DNA from: Eucalyptus grandis
Lineage: Eukaryota > Streptophyta > Magnoliopsida > Myrtales > Myrtaceae
Reading direction: 5' to 3'
DNA length: 64,000 nt
Assembly: GCF_016545825.1 (NCBI RefSeq)
Contig: NC_052613.1
Location: 40,592,112 to 40,656,111, forward strand
Positions 11,157-22,144 of this stretch are shown piece by piece. Position 1 is the stretch's first letter; each line of letters begins with the position of its first letter. A program made the translations under genes and the position numbers. The notes under the pieces were generated by a model, which had not been told where the DNA came from, did no database searches, and saw only the letters and a list, made by a program, of their open reading frames with translations.

Positions 11157-11195
11157 TCAATAGCAAATTCATTAGATACATAACTTTACCCTTAT
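11157..11195. other. Rearrangement junction between HAD and MECR fragments
   Basis: Left of about 11157 ('cctagacat') the sequence matches the HAD intron ending at 17309. Right of about 11195 it matches the MECR intron 5 starting at about 40115. About 38 bp between them matches neither. The join puts the 5' side of the truncated HAD copy against a MECR copy lacking exons 1-5. Confidence 0.6.
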
Positions 11196-12528
11196 AACTT
11201 TTAAAAGCTTTCAGTAAACTTGACACCATATACTTTCGAAAACTTTTAGTAACCTTGACACCATATAACTTTTGTCGAACTATTGTTGTTTAAAACTTTG
11301 TGTAGACTTTTGATAGCAAGGGTATGTGTGGGCTTGCTTTTATTTCTTTTTTCAGCGATCTGCCTTAACCATTGCTAACAAGTTTTTTTTTTTGGGAACG
11401 CATTGAGCTCCTTGTCTACCAAGCTTCTAAAGTAGTTTTGGATGGTTGTGCAGCCCGAATTATACTTGTGGCAACTTTGTCTTTTCCTGTTCTAATTATG
11501 AGGGTTGCTGATGGACTAGAAGTTATGAACAATTGCCAGATGCACAAATTTATTGATTATGTTTGGTTGTGGTGGTGTTATATCGATTTACAAATTGAAA
11601 ATGCCCCACAATATGTAGCATTTTGGTATCTCAGGTTTGTTTTTTGGAAGGTGGTGTGATTGATTGATCTCTTGCATCGAATAATAGGGAGAAGTGGATC
11701 TAGCTTGTAATACTCTAGTTGACCAATTAAGCTTGAAGTAACACACAGTGTGATCACTGATTCGAGGAAATTTTAACTCTGGCTAGGTGCTACAATGGGC
11801 AAGAATTTATGTGGCTAATTGAGCATTAGTACATGCATTGGCATGCCAAAATGGTTTTGTTATGAGGGCATTTTGAGCAACCGATGATGTTGAATTTATC
11901 AAAGAAAATAAGACAATACTTTAGGTTGGTTCAGGTAAATCAACTAACACCCTTCAATCTCCCAATATAAAGATGAGGTTTTGTGAGAGGTAAAATGTGT
12001 AGAAAGACTAGGAGTTGTTTTTTGAATCTATTGAAGATAGAGGCAGTTAATTGTAGTGTGAAGTGAAAAGATATGTTTCTACATTGCTTATCGAAGTGAC
12101 TTGTTATTGTTGATTCTGCTTCTACTATTTTTGCAGTCATCATGTGTTCTAGATGTTGATTACTTTTTGTATTTAGATCATCATACTGAAGGGGCATTGG
12201 TAATTCCATGTTTTTTGGTTGCTGGTGGAACTTCCTTTTAGTAGATCTAAGACCTCTCTGTGTTTTGCAACTTCCTTGGAGTGAAATTTTCCTCTGTTTT
12301 TCTTAATTCCATGATGAGACACAAAAGTGGTCAGAAAACACTTCATGGTGCTTGACACATTAATTTAGCAGGGCTCTCATCAGCCAACTCTTTAGTTCTT
12401 GCTATGACATCTGAGGACGAATTTGGTAGAATTCTTGATTTCTTTTCCAACTTAGTAGTTAATACAACATATCAGTAACTAAATTTGGTTTTTACTGTGT
12501 TTAGATGACTGTCTTTTTCCTGTGATAG
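11196..12528 (+). other. MECR copy B intron 5 remnant
   Basis: Collinear with 40115-41479, the intron between exons 5 and 6 of MECR copy C. It contains a small local duplication of the 'ctttcagtaaacttgacacc' segment near 11210-11270. No independent gene is seen; ORFs at 11372 and 11940 lie in intron sequence. Confidence 0.65.
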
Positions 12529-13584
12529 AGTTGGCTCTGATGAAGCAAAAGAGGCGTTGAAGAAACTTGGTGCTGAAGAAGTGTTCACCGAGAGCCAATT
12601 AGAAGTAAAGAATGTCAAGAGTCTACTGGAACCATCCATCCATTAACCCATTCTACCATATTTTTATGCATGGACACATCCATTTTTGGCCATTGGCACT
12701 TGAGTTCTTTATTTACATCTTATTGATTTTGTACTAGGGTGATAAAAAAGAACCTGCTCTTGGATTATATTGCGTTGGTGGCAATGCTGCTTTTGGATTA
12801 TATTGCGTTGGTGGCAATGCTGCTTCCTCAGTGATGAAATTTTTGAGGTGCAACGAGTGTTTAATTTGTGTCGAGTGCTTCCCTTATCTTTTTGAAGAGA
12901 GCTGATTTAGTTTTGTTCTCTAGCGGGGAGAAACCATGGTGACATATGGTGGGATGTCTAAGAAACCAATTACAGTGTCAACTTCATCTTTTATTTTCAA
13001 GGTAAATTAAGAAGCAGCAAACTAAAATTTCTGCCTATGGTTATGAGGTTATTTCAGTCAAGCCTTACAATTTGACTTGTCTATGTTTCGGTCTCAGTCT
13101 TGGCAATGCCCAATAGTTTTATTTTTTGTTTAAATTTGGCCCAAAATCTCAATTTCAGTTGAGCAAAAACAATTATCCCTGGAATTAAGACTAAGAGGAA
13201 TGTATAAACCAATGCAATAATGGTTCTTATGGTTTGTAAGATCTTTCTTTGAGGGGATTTTGGCTGCATGATTGGATCAGTTCAAATGATGTAACGGAGT
13301 GCAGAAGAACGATAGATCACTTGCTGGAACTAGTGCGTGATGGGAAGTTAAAATACGAGTTCGTCTTTTGTAACAACTACTCGAATTGTTGTATTTAGGT
13401 CTCCACATCTTTATAGTAATTTTCAATAGTATTCATCCTCAAGATAGCGTGTTTGGATTGTGGTGCATATGAATTTCTCCAAAACTGTAGGACCGAGCTT
13501 GTTCCTTTTAGTGATTTCCACGTTGCACTGGATAAATCACTAGGGAAACATGGGAGCCATCCTAAGCAAGTCCCAAAGTTCTAA
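12529..13584 (+). pseudogene. MECR: MECR copy B, exons 6-10 only
   Basis: The exon remnants encode SDEAKEALKKLGAEEVFTES (12529-12628), LYCVGGNAA with SSVMKFL (from about 12738), GGMSKKPITVSTSSFIFK (ends at about 13001), SLRGFWLHDWISSNDV to KYE (about 13241-13360) and TELVPFSDFHVALDKSLGK (13491-13584, TAA stop). Exons 1-5 are missing because the copy begins inside intron 5 at about 11195. Lesions: the exon 6 donor GT is GA at 12629-12630, the acceptor before exon 9 reads AA where the 42-kb copy has AG, and exon 7 has a 33-bp duplication. It retains the exon 6 acceptor AG that copy C has lost. Not expected to be functional. Confidence 0.85.
12762..12827 (+). repeat. 33-bp in-frame tandem duplication in MECR exon 7
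   Basis: The segment starting 'ggattatattgcgttggtgg' occurs at 12762 and again at 12795. It repeats 11 codons (GLYCVGGNAAF-like) without shifting the frame. The copy at 41700 has a single unit. Confidence 0.9.
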
Positions 13585-14268
13585 GGCTACTGAATATATA
13601 AGGGCGGTAAGAAGATGGAAAAATTCTGCGTCATATCCTTCAGACGATCAGCTTGTTCTGAAGTTATGAGGCGCTGGATCAACCAGGCACGAAAACTATG
13701 TATCTTTTCCCTTCTTATTATTTTTTCTTTTCATAAGTGATGCATCTTTTTCGTTGAGGTAATTTCGTTGCTGCTTATTTTCACCAATTTCCATTCTGCA
13801 TTTGTTTTGCATCATGCCATCCAATCTCAAACTAATCTCATGCAACATGAGGTCCATCTACTACGGCTGAATTTGGAGATCCAAACTTCGCCCCGTTTGG
13901 TAAGGGTCCATAAAGGTTTCAGATTTGCCAATTACAATTCTCATATACACGTAACAAAGAACATTGGGATACTTTCCCAAAAATCATGTAATCGACATCG
14001 CATGCATTGAGAAAAGAGTAAGAAGAACCATAAATTATTCATTTGATCTAACCTAATTCAAATGGGATGTGGACTGCCTTCAAGGAACGTCATACATACA
14101 CGATGAGCAAAATCAATAGAAGACTAACTAATGGTAGTTACTTTTTATGATAGGGAAAACGCAGAATGGAAGATCGTACCGGCTTCCATAGAAGTGGCAA
14201 TTGTTCAGATACCACATAAAGAAAAGGCATCTTTTGTCTAAGTGATGTCAAAAACCGCACTCTTTTCT
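13585..14268. other. Intergenic region between convergent MECR copy B and HAD pseudogene
   Basis: About 700 bp lie between the MECR stop (13584) and the HAD stop (14269). The stretch matches 222-830 and 42540-43140. This is the only block in the window where both 3' ends of the convergent gene pair are still present. No gene is seen. Confidence 0.6.
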
Positions 14269-17200
14269 CTAGATAAAGTCGACAGCATCCTCAACAGTAT
14301 CCACGACCTGCATAGGTAAACAAAAAAGAGTTCGATCAGGATGAGTGATTTTCAAATTCATTTTTAACCTTGGAAAATTTAGGGAGAAGAAAAATTCCCC
14401 ACAAAAAATGTGCACGGTTTTGAAATACTGACATTTTGCTAGGCTGAATAGGGAAAGGGTTCGCTCAGTCATGTTTCATCCAACCAAGTTAGAATTCACA
14501 TATCACCCAGAGCATAACAAATCAACGTATGTCAGTATGGGACACCTCAAACACTTAAGGCCATCTTTCATGGCCATGCAATTATGAAAAGGAATCCCGT
14601 TCTAAGCAATCAAATTCCTAGGAGTGGGTTTTCTTTTTCCTTTTTTTTTCTTTGTTGTTCGGTCTCAAATTACCAGTGAAGAGAGAAATGTCCAACGTGA
14701 GTTGCCAAATGAGGTTAAAACATGTAAGAAATGGAATGTGTCTCCAATCAACATGTACAAAGCAAAGGATAGAAACAAAGCGAAGAACCACATAAGATCC
14801 CTCAACAATTTCCCGATCACTGTCCTCCAAATGATTTTACAGTTCACACAAGCATTTTTACAAACTGATTATTTTAAACTCATCTAAATCTTGCAAGTCA
14901 AGCATTTTTCGCACAAAATCCACAGCGATGAAGATGAAGCCATTTTTATGAACTTCAAACTACTGCACAGAAGTTACTTTAAGCCATTATTCTTATTTCT
15001 TATCCTCTTTGTGTTTTGAGTCAAAGACCAATCACAAGAACTGCAAATGGGGTGACAGCAACTCAGCCGAGTTGGTAAGTGGAACTTTATTGTGCTCCCC
15101 CCCAAAAAAAAAAAAAAAAAAAAGCCAACATGATGCTTGTCACTGATGTCTCCATAAAGAATCCAAACAAGTTTCACAATGGCAAGAGAGAGAAAGGATT
15201 TTGCCTAGTAGAGGGATGTGAAGGCTATGGAATCAAGAGGCAGGCGAAACTCACGTGAGAAGGATTTGAAGATGATGAATGGAGGGAGGGAGAGAGAGAG
15301 AGAGTTCTGTTTTGTAGGATTTAAAGAGGATGAAGCACAGACTACTGAGTGGGTAGAGTTCGCAAATGTTTTCTTTTCTAGGAATTCCAGTACCACCTCT
15401 ACCTGAGCGATCCAATTCTGCATTTTAAAGAGAATCCATAACCTAGGTAATTTGATTCCACAATCATAAAACCATCCGAAGATGAGTTGCAATGGGATCT
15501 CATTTCCTTTTCTTACTCCAAAGTGAACCAAACAAGGCCTAAGTGATTGCACAATGTACTATACTTCTTAATGTTTTCCTGGTGGAATCTAAGATCTGCA
15601 TTCTCAACCATGACTTTCCACTAGGAACACGATATAAAATCCCTAAACCAAAGAGGTGAACATACTGGAATGAACATGACTTGCATATGTAGGAACCTAC
15701 CATCAACTCACCCCAACATACATATGAGGAAGAGTGAGAGAGACAGATGTGTAATTTTGTTAAGATTACAAATACTCACCAAGTTAGCAGGGAACTCTGA
15801 ATGATTATCTTTTCCTTGAATACCCCAGTCCTTGTTAATATAGAAAACCAGGAGGATCCTGGGAGTTGTTGGCAGTATTGGTGATTACGTTTCAAAATAA
15901 ATTCACTGATATAATAAACTATAATTTTTGGTATGAAATATACCTGCCGTGCACCTCTAATGTCGGTTTTTGGATTATCTCCGATCATGTATAGGGTTTT
16001 GAAACAACGAATTCCAGAGTTTGTAGTATTCTCCACATCTAGGTTGCTTAACAAAGAGGGCATAAGATTCCTTAACATTGTCTCAGCATTTCCATAGACA
16101 AATGGATTTGGCTTCCAGTATGATGTATACGCCAGAGGAATGGGATGTATTCTGCAGAACAGGGACAAGTAAACAATGCACAACATAAGATTGAAGATTA
16201 ATGCATGTCGCTATGCTGCATTAAGGCAAATTAGGCCTACACAAGGATCTTATGGGCCAATATTTAATTTTTTGTGGAGAATATTATATCAAACTCCATG
16301 CAGAACTAACCATTGAGAAGCAGAAACCTCACTATTACCTGTTATAGATTGCTTCTAATGCAATCCTGAGAGCTCCCATACCCAGACGTTCAGCAGGAAA
16401 AGTAGCCTGCCTTTACACTTTGTCAGCTAGTCATCAGCCAGTCTTTAGTTCCACTAAGGTTTCAAAAACTCAAGATTACAACTCACATCACAAATGGCAT
16501 AGCATACCTGGTATTCTAGGTCATCATTTGCAAAAAACAGGTGCGGTTGCTTTCCAGTCTCCTTTCCAGGAAGCCCTCCAGTTCTCAATATGTCACAGAG
16601 CACCTAAACCCAAACCTAAGTATCACAGAATTATTTTAAAGTACACAGACAGATAGACAGATGATAACACTCCATTTTATCACTTCTTTCAAACTATATT
16701 TCAGTGCCCACTAGACTTCTAAAAATATGACAACTAAAGTTGCAGAGTAGTTACTGAACAAACAAAACAAAGCCTAGTGTCTTTTGATAATCAGTTCAAA
16801 GATTTAGAACTCGCGTGACTAAAAGACCAGTATGGACTCAAAAGCTAAATTAGATAATCTAAGAAAGGACAAGATCCATTAGAGTGGTCACAACCTGAAT
16901 ATCTCTGCTCCAATCAACAGAATCACTGACTACAAATGCTGCCTGAACTCTCTGTGTTTGTACAGCAACTTTTCTCTTCACCATGTCATTGGAAGTGCTA
17001 TTCTGGTCAATGTCGGGCTTAGTTGTCCATGTCTTGTACGGTTCCAGTGGATCAATAGAATCAAAGCACCTAGTGTACTCATCAATTGACAGGACATTTC
17101 TGCATAGAAAAGGTACAACCAGAAAGAGGGTCAACCAGAGAGAAATAAAAGAGAATCAAGTTGTTGGACTTCGTGTTCCAGGTGAAACAGTATTGAACAC

Positions 17201-18449
17201 AGACAACTAAAATGAATTAAGGAGAGGACTCCGCTGCGATTACTCAAGTCCCTGAGAGCTTGAGTACTTTCTATTAACTTTGCTTGCTCCTATGTATTGC
17301 CTAGACATTAAAGTTTATAAAGCGATTTTGTAACACGAGATGAACTACCTGTAAAGGTTGAATGTTGACTCCTAGTAGTTGACCTAAGTCCTGGGCTCTT
17401 TTGGATTCAGAAAAGCCACCTCCTGCATCAGCCATTGCTATTGGCAGCGTGCAGTAAAAACTAATTATCGTTTCTTCAAGAATTAACAAGCGAAATTTCT
17501 TATTTCAAGGGAGTAAACATATTGAACGATTATAGGTAAACGGCATCTCAAAAGGCGTCACAGATTCAAATTGCTTGAATGACTTAAACATAAGATAGCA
17601 GCAATCTCAAAATCATCAAGACGATTACTATTAGATCTTAAAAGTACCAATACTTGCCGATAACTGAATAATCAACCACAATAAGCATATGATGTCCAGC
17701 ACGCAACTTGAAAACTTTAGTTTGACCATTATATCACCGCACTCACCGGTAATGATTCTATTGAGCGGTCACATTTGGTAACACATATCAAAAGTGAGAA
17801 ATGTAATAGCAAAAATTACTAACACATTAAAGCAATGACTAGGACCTATAGAAGTCTACCAATCACGAACACTCACCATTTGTTAAGAACACGAAAGGTA
17901 TCTTCAGCTTCCCAGAAAAGATGGAGAACGTAAAGTAAGTGATAGCAGGCTATCAAATAGCAGATACGAATCTCAATATCCCCCGCCCTTACATCATCAG
18001 GAAATTCGGTAGCAATCAGCGAAAAAAGACATGCATTCGCAACGTAGAACATACGCGAAACGGCAAGATCACCAGCACGACATAAGCCTCGCAGGTATAT
18101 CAGCAAGCGATGGCGAAAGCTTTACCAGAATCGTCGTACAATCTCCTGAGCGCGCGCGGAGAACCGCCGATGGGAGTGTGACCGAGGAGGACCACGCCGT
18201 CGATGTCGAAGACGATGCCGAACTAAGGCCTGCACAACGAAACCACGATCGTCGATTCGATCACGGACGAAAAAGAAGAAGAAGAAGAGAAAAAGAGAAC
18301 ATCGGAGAAAATCACAAGCGTAGTCGAAGCATGACCGGAACGCACCGATCCGATTGCGAGCGAAGCCGCGAAAACGAGCGCGAGGCGAGCGGGGACTGCT
18401 GCTTTCTGCCGCGACTCCGCGAGGCGATGGTGAAAAGCCGATGCCTCAT
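14269..18449 (-). pseudogene. HAD-superfamily (CECR5/HDHD5-like) hydrolase, longest copy
   Basis: Exons on the - strand: 18449-18336 (Arg/Ser-rich, transit-like start MRHRLFTIASRSRG), 18222-18126 (FGIVFDIDGVVLLGHTPIGG, HAD motif I), 17912-17877 (KLKIPFVFLTN, motif II), 17422-17349 (GGGFSESKRAQDLGQLLGVN), 17099-16895 (ends AAFVVSDSVDWSRDIQ), 16603-16508 (LRTGGLPGKETGKQPHLFFA), 16406-16339, 16151-15944 (YWKPNPFVYGNAE and GDNPKTDIRGARQ, motifs III-IV), 15858-about 15780 (SSWFSILTRTGVF) and 14307-14269 (VVDTVEDAVDFI stop). Lesions: the exon 3 acceptor is TG instead of AG; no exon is visible between 17349 and 17113, where family members have more cap-domain sequence; exon 10 has a shifted start and a 1-nt loss after GVFK. 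Family members are predicted organellar phosphohydrolases of unclear substrate. Confidence 0.75.
14660..14835 (-). repeat. Inverted copy of the MECR downstream flank inside the HAD last intron
   Basis: The reverse complement of about 14683-14830 contains 'gagggatcttatgtggttct' and 'gttgattggagacacattcc'. These match the forward sequences at about 1137-1240 and 43440-43540. The flanking 13585-14600 is in direct orientation, so this piece was inverted in this copy. ORFs predicted here are not genes. Confidence 0.6.
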
Positions 18450-18539
18450 TTTCCTGTTCGCGGCGAATCGCTTCGGGAGATCGAGGAGCTCGAATCGCCG
18501 GAGGCGAAGCTTCAAGAAGAACGGAACGAGCTTCAACAG

Positions 18540-18568
18540 TCCATAGAGAGAGAGAGAGAGAGAGAATG
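18540..18568. repeat. (GA)n in the HAD 5' leader
   Basis: About 11 GA units lie roughly 95 bp upstream of the proposed HAD start codon at 18449. Short GA/CT tracts are common in plant 5' leaders. The homologous flanks at 7.6 and 62.0 kb lack it. Confidence 0.7.
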
Positions 18569-19432
18569 GCCCAATCGCGCAGCATCTTCTCGTTCGATGT
18601 TCAGGGGCCGTGAATTGGGCCGGTTGAAATGATGGGCGGGCCTCGATAACGGATCGGCCTTTCCTTCGGATCCGAGCTCAACGGTTAAGCTTGATTTTGG
18701 TGAACGTTTTTGGGCTCTTTTCTTTAGTTCTTTCATTTTTTGTTGTATTTCTCTTTCAGGCCTAGTAAATTCGGGCTCCTTGTCTCGGATCCTCTCGAGA
18801 GAATCGCTAACTGCATCTTTGGTGCACCTGCTGCATGTACATCTAGGAATTCTCAATGGGCTAGTCGTAAATGGCCCCACCCTAGGACCATGAGACCAAT
18901 GGTTATCCCAAACCTACACCGAGACGTAGACGGTGATTCTCAAATATTTAAAAACAGGGTATGATATGATGAAATAAGATGCAATGGAGACATACACAAA
19001 AAATGAATGGATTGCTTTTTTTTTTTTCTATTTCCTCGTAGCGTAGTTTGGATTAGTTGTGCAAATACTTGTACGAAATGAGACACACCCTGATTATAGA
19101 ACAAAGTCACTTTGTCTGGTTTTTCCCTTTTCATGCTTTGCCCTCTAACTAATTTAAAGATGTTGCCAAAAGTCTTGTAAAACTGTGAAGTTTTGCTCTT
19201 TTCATGGCTATATTTGATGTGAAGAACTAACATATCGAGCACCTATGACACCACTATCCTAGCATGTCTTTTCCTTCTTCTTTTTATGAAAATATTAGAG
19301 CATGTGTTTGACAACTCAAAGTCTAAGGGGATAAACTTTTGGTGGGGACCGAGAAAAACAATCGGGTGGAGAAATTATTGCACGCTTCACGAACTATACA
19401 AACCAATATCATATTAGTCATTAATCGGATAG
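18569..19432. other. Upstream flank of the HAD gene
   Basis: Positions 18590-18640 and 19280-19432 match the blocks at 7620-7800 and 62030-62210; 18640-19270 is an additional segment not seen in those copies. A - strand ORF at 18533-18880 has no recognisable domain and overlaps leader sequence. No gene is called. Confidence 0.45.
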
Positions 19433-19448
19433 ATCTCACTATGAGTTT

Positions 19449-19664
19449 TTTTTTTTGATGACCCAGGGAACCCGCGCACCGTACCAACACCTTGGTAGGC
19501 CGCGGTGATGGGAGGTAAACCACTGGCCCTACGGGAGCCACCACCCCGTGGAACTTACGCCAAGCGTCTCCGCGGTGAGTCGAACCCTCTCCCTCCTAGA
19601 AGGAGTCAGTAGGCCCCCCCCACGGTGGGGAAGACTTATTAGCGGAGCCACCGCGGCCGGTGGT
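19449..19664 (-). mobile_element. tRNA-derived SINE 1
   Basis: The 216-bp body is flanked by 16-bp target duplications, 'atctcactatgagttt' (19433-19448) and 'atctcattatgagttt' (19665-19680), differing at one base. Read on the - strand, it has a pol III box B-like GGTTCGACTC and an upstream GGTGGCTCCGC box A-like stretch. Its 3' end is a homopolymer A run (the T run at 19445-19456 on the + strand). The duplicated flanks at 7.8 and 62.2 kb lack it. Confidence 0.75.
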
Positions 19665-19680
19665 ATCTCATTATGAGTTT

Positions 19681-20824
19681 TGATGTGTGAATTATTGAAC
19701 AAAATTTCGAAATGTGACTTATAGGCCATACGATACCTTTTCATACGAAATGGAGTTACAGCCTTGACCAAGCAATGGAAATTCACACTATCATCCACAA
19801 TCGAGTCCACAAAAATTTATTTTAGAGCCGACCTAGCTAAGGTAAAAGAGATTAGCAGCCAATTCATTTCTCTTTTGAGTATTCTAAAACATCGGAAAAA
19901 TAACTTTAAAGTAATCGTCTGTCTTGGATGCGCAAATAAAAAAACTACTCATCTTAATCCTTGTGCTGGTCTATCTTTATCTATATCTCTCTTATGGTCC
20001 CATGACTTGTGTCTGAAAAACGTAAAAAATATCCTGTCCCCAACTAATCGGGATGATGGAACCGAGAAGTAGAATCGCACTCGTAATGACGAAAACCAAG
20101 TTTTGTGAACATATTCTGATAAAAACATTTTCCTCATTTTTCAACATGTGGATCCTTTAAGAAAATGAGTCAATGGATGACATTTTCATGGTCAACAAAA
20201 AATCTATGCTTGAATTCAAAAAATAATAATTTTAAAAAAAATAGAAAATCAATTTTCACAATATAACTATATCAATATTTGGACTAGAAACCATGAGTTT
20301 AAGCATGCAAAGCATAACACTCATTCTCAGGTCCCTAACATCCAAAATCAAGTCTTCAGCACCTAGTTTGGGACCCCCATGTTGGTGCCTAGGTCTCCAA
20401 CGCCAATACATGAGTCCATCGAAACCAGGGCTGGGACATCAGCGCCCATGCTCAAATACTTCAACAGGGCCTCATGCTTGTATTCGAGGTACTGCACTTG
20501 AACTCATGTACCCAAGCACTGTGTTCTTGATTAGGGCTTCTATGGATGCAAGATCGATGCCAATGCTCTTCCTCAAGTTGAGTCCGTCAAGGCTTGACTC
20601 GGGATTCTAGTATTTGTGCTTAGTCTTCAACTCGTGTATAAATTACTAACACCTAAATAGAATGTATCTCTAGAAACATTAGATCAAATTTTCCTTTCAA
20701 AATGGTGAAATATATTTTTCAATTCTTTTGGCAAATCTTAATTAAATATCAGAAATATTGTTATTTTCTAGGAAATGACATCGTGGAGAATATTTTTTCA
20801 ATAATGTATTATTTTTTATGAAAT
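19681..20824. other. Intergenic, no gene seen
   Basis: Up to about 20010 this continues the flank shared with 7800-7985 and 62210-62560. Beyond that the sequence is AT-rich or low complexity. The ORF at 20293-20610 lies in a GC-richer patch with no domain I recognise. Confidence 0.4.
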
Positions 20825-20840
20825 AAACTATGCCTAGAGC

Positions 20841-21052
20841 AACCATTGGGGTTCGCTCCAGTGGTCACCCTTCCAACTTGGAAGGGGGAGGTGGGGGGTT
20901 CAAATCCCGACCTCCTCAGAGGGGATTGGGGGTAGAGACGGTTTCATTTCAGGAGTGAGTTTTGACTCCCACATCCTGCACGAAGGTAGGGCAACGGTCT
21001 GAGAGTGAGTGTTAGAATATGATTAGAGTAGAACCGATAAAAAAAAAGAAGA
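20841..21052 (+). mobile_element. tRNA-derived SINE 2
   Basis: The 212-bp body is flanked by perfect 16-bp target duplications 'aaactatgcctagagc' at 20825-20840 and 21053-21068. Near the 5' end lie a box A-like CGCTCCAGTGGTCA and a box B GGTTCAAATCCC (near 20898-20909). The 3' end is A-rich ('gataaaaaaaaagaag'). Confidence 0.85.
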
Positions 21053-21068
21053 AAACTATGCCTAGAGC

Positions 21069-22139
21069 TTGAGATGAGAAATGAATTTTCTAGATGTAGA
21101 TATAAAGAAAAGACTTGGATTTGACGTCTTGCTGAAGGGGGTGAACTTATTACATTCGTGGTCTTGATTTTTCGCAATCACTCATCATCTTTTCCTAATC
21201 TGTACATTGGAAAGGCTCTGATTCTTCGAGAGTCATCTTTTTATTTTTATTTTTATTTTTATCTATATCACTATTCTAATGACAAATCAAATTATGGTAT
21301 TACTTTTCAGTTTAATCAATACTGTTTTGTTATACTAATTAATGAGTCGCCAACTGTTGGAAGGTGGCGATCGATTTTCGTTTTCCTGTTTTTCGTTTTG
21401 GTCAACGCTGGCGAACGATTTTGCACTGCACGTGGGATATTCCAACACGCGTCGTCTGCTGTCTCTCTACCTCCTTCAGATCGACCGTGCGCCGGGCCGG
21501 GTTCACGGGCCGAAAGGAGGCCTTGGGCTCCCCCAAGAATGCTAACCCACGCGGTCGTTGACTTTGTTTTTCTTTTTTCTCTTTTTTATTCCGTCTAACA
21601 GCATATGATAAAGATTTCCATAAAATAGAATACTAGTATTAGGCAGCTACGGGTAGTTGGTTCGCTGAGCTGGGTCTACAGGGACTCGCTCGTCCAGGCT
21701 CATTTGACTTTCATACAATTTTTCCCACCATGGTGTTTTTTATATGTCGCATAACCTTAAGAGGTCTCCATGTGGCCAGGAGCTACTACGCATTAGGAAG
21801 GGGACATCGGCTAATATCCTAATCACGTAAGTTATTGACCGGAGACCGAGCTTTTTTATTGGGTTAAAAAAAATTTCTTCCTTATACAAGAGGAACATAG
21901 AAAGCTTCCAAGTAAGATAAATCCTAAAAGGGCTGCAAAACCAAACAAAAACCTCGAAAACAAAAGAGTACGGCTTGTAATTCTAAGCATGCTCTCATCT
22001 CAAAAAATCAAATCCATTATAGCATCCAAAAACAATCAGCAGCCGATCACCAAAACAATCAGTGATGGACATATGCCGAGATCTTTTCTTCCAAAAACTA
22101 TGGCTTGTACTATGCACCTAGATTCGACGTTCTCAATAT
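21069..22139. other. Intergenic, no gene seen
   Basis: Mixed-composition sequence leading to the gypsy target site at 22140-22144. ORFs at 21158-21598 overlap in several frames and show no domain. The sequence resumes after the gypsy element at 32476. Confidence 0.4.
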
Positions 22140-22144
22140 AATCG

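Noticed and set aside
18031..18546. 171-aa + strand ORF
   Set aside because: Antisense to HAD exons 1-2; Arg-rich because of the opposite-strand coding and transit peptide sequence.
20293..20610. Possible satellite or gene fragment
   Set aside because: No clear periodicity, domain or second copy in the window.
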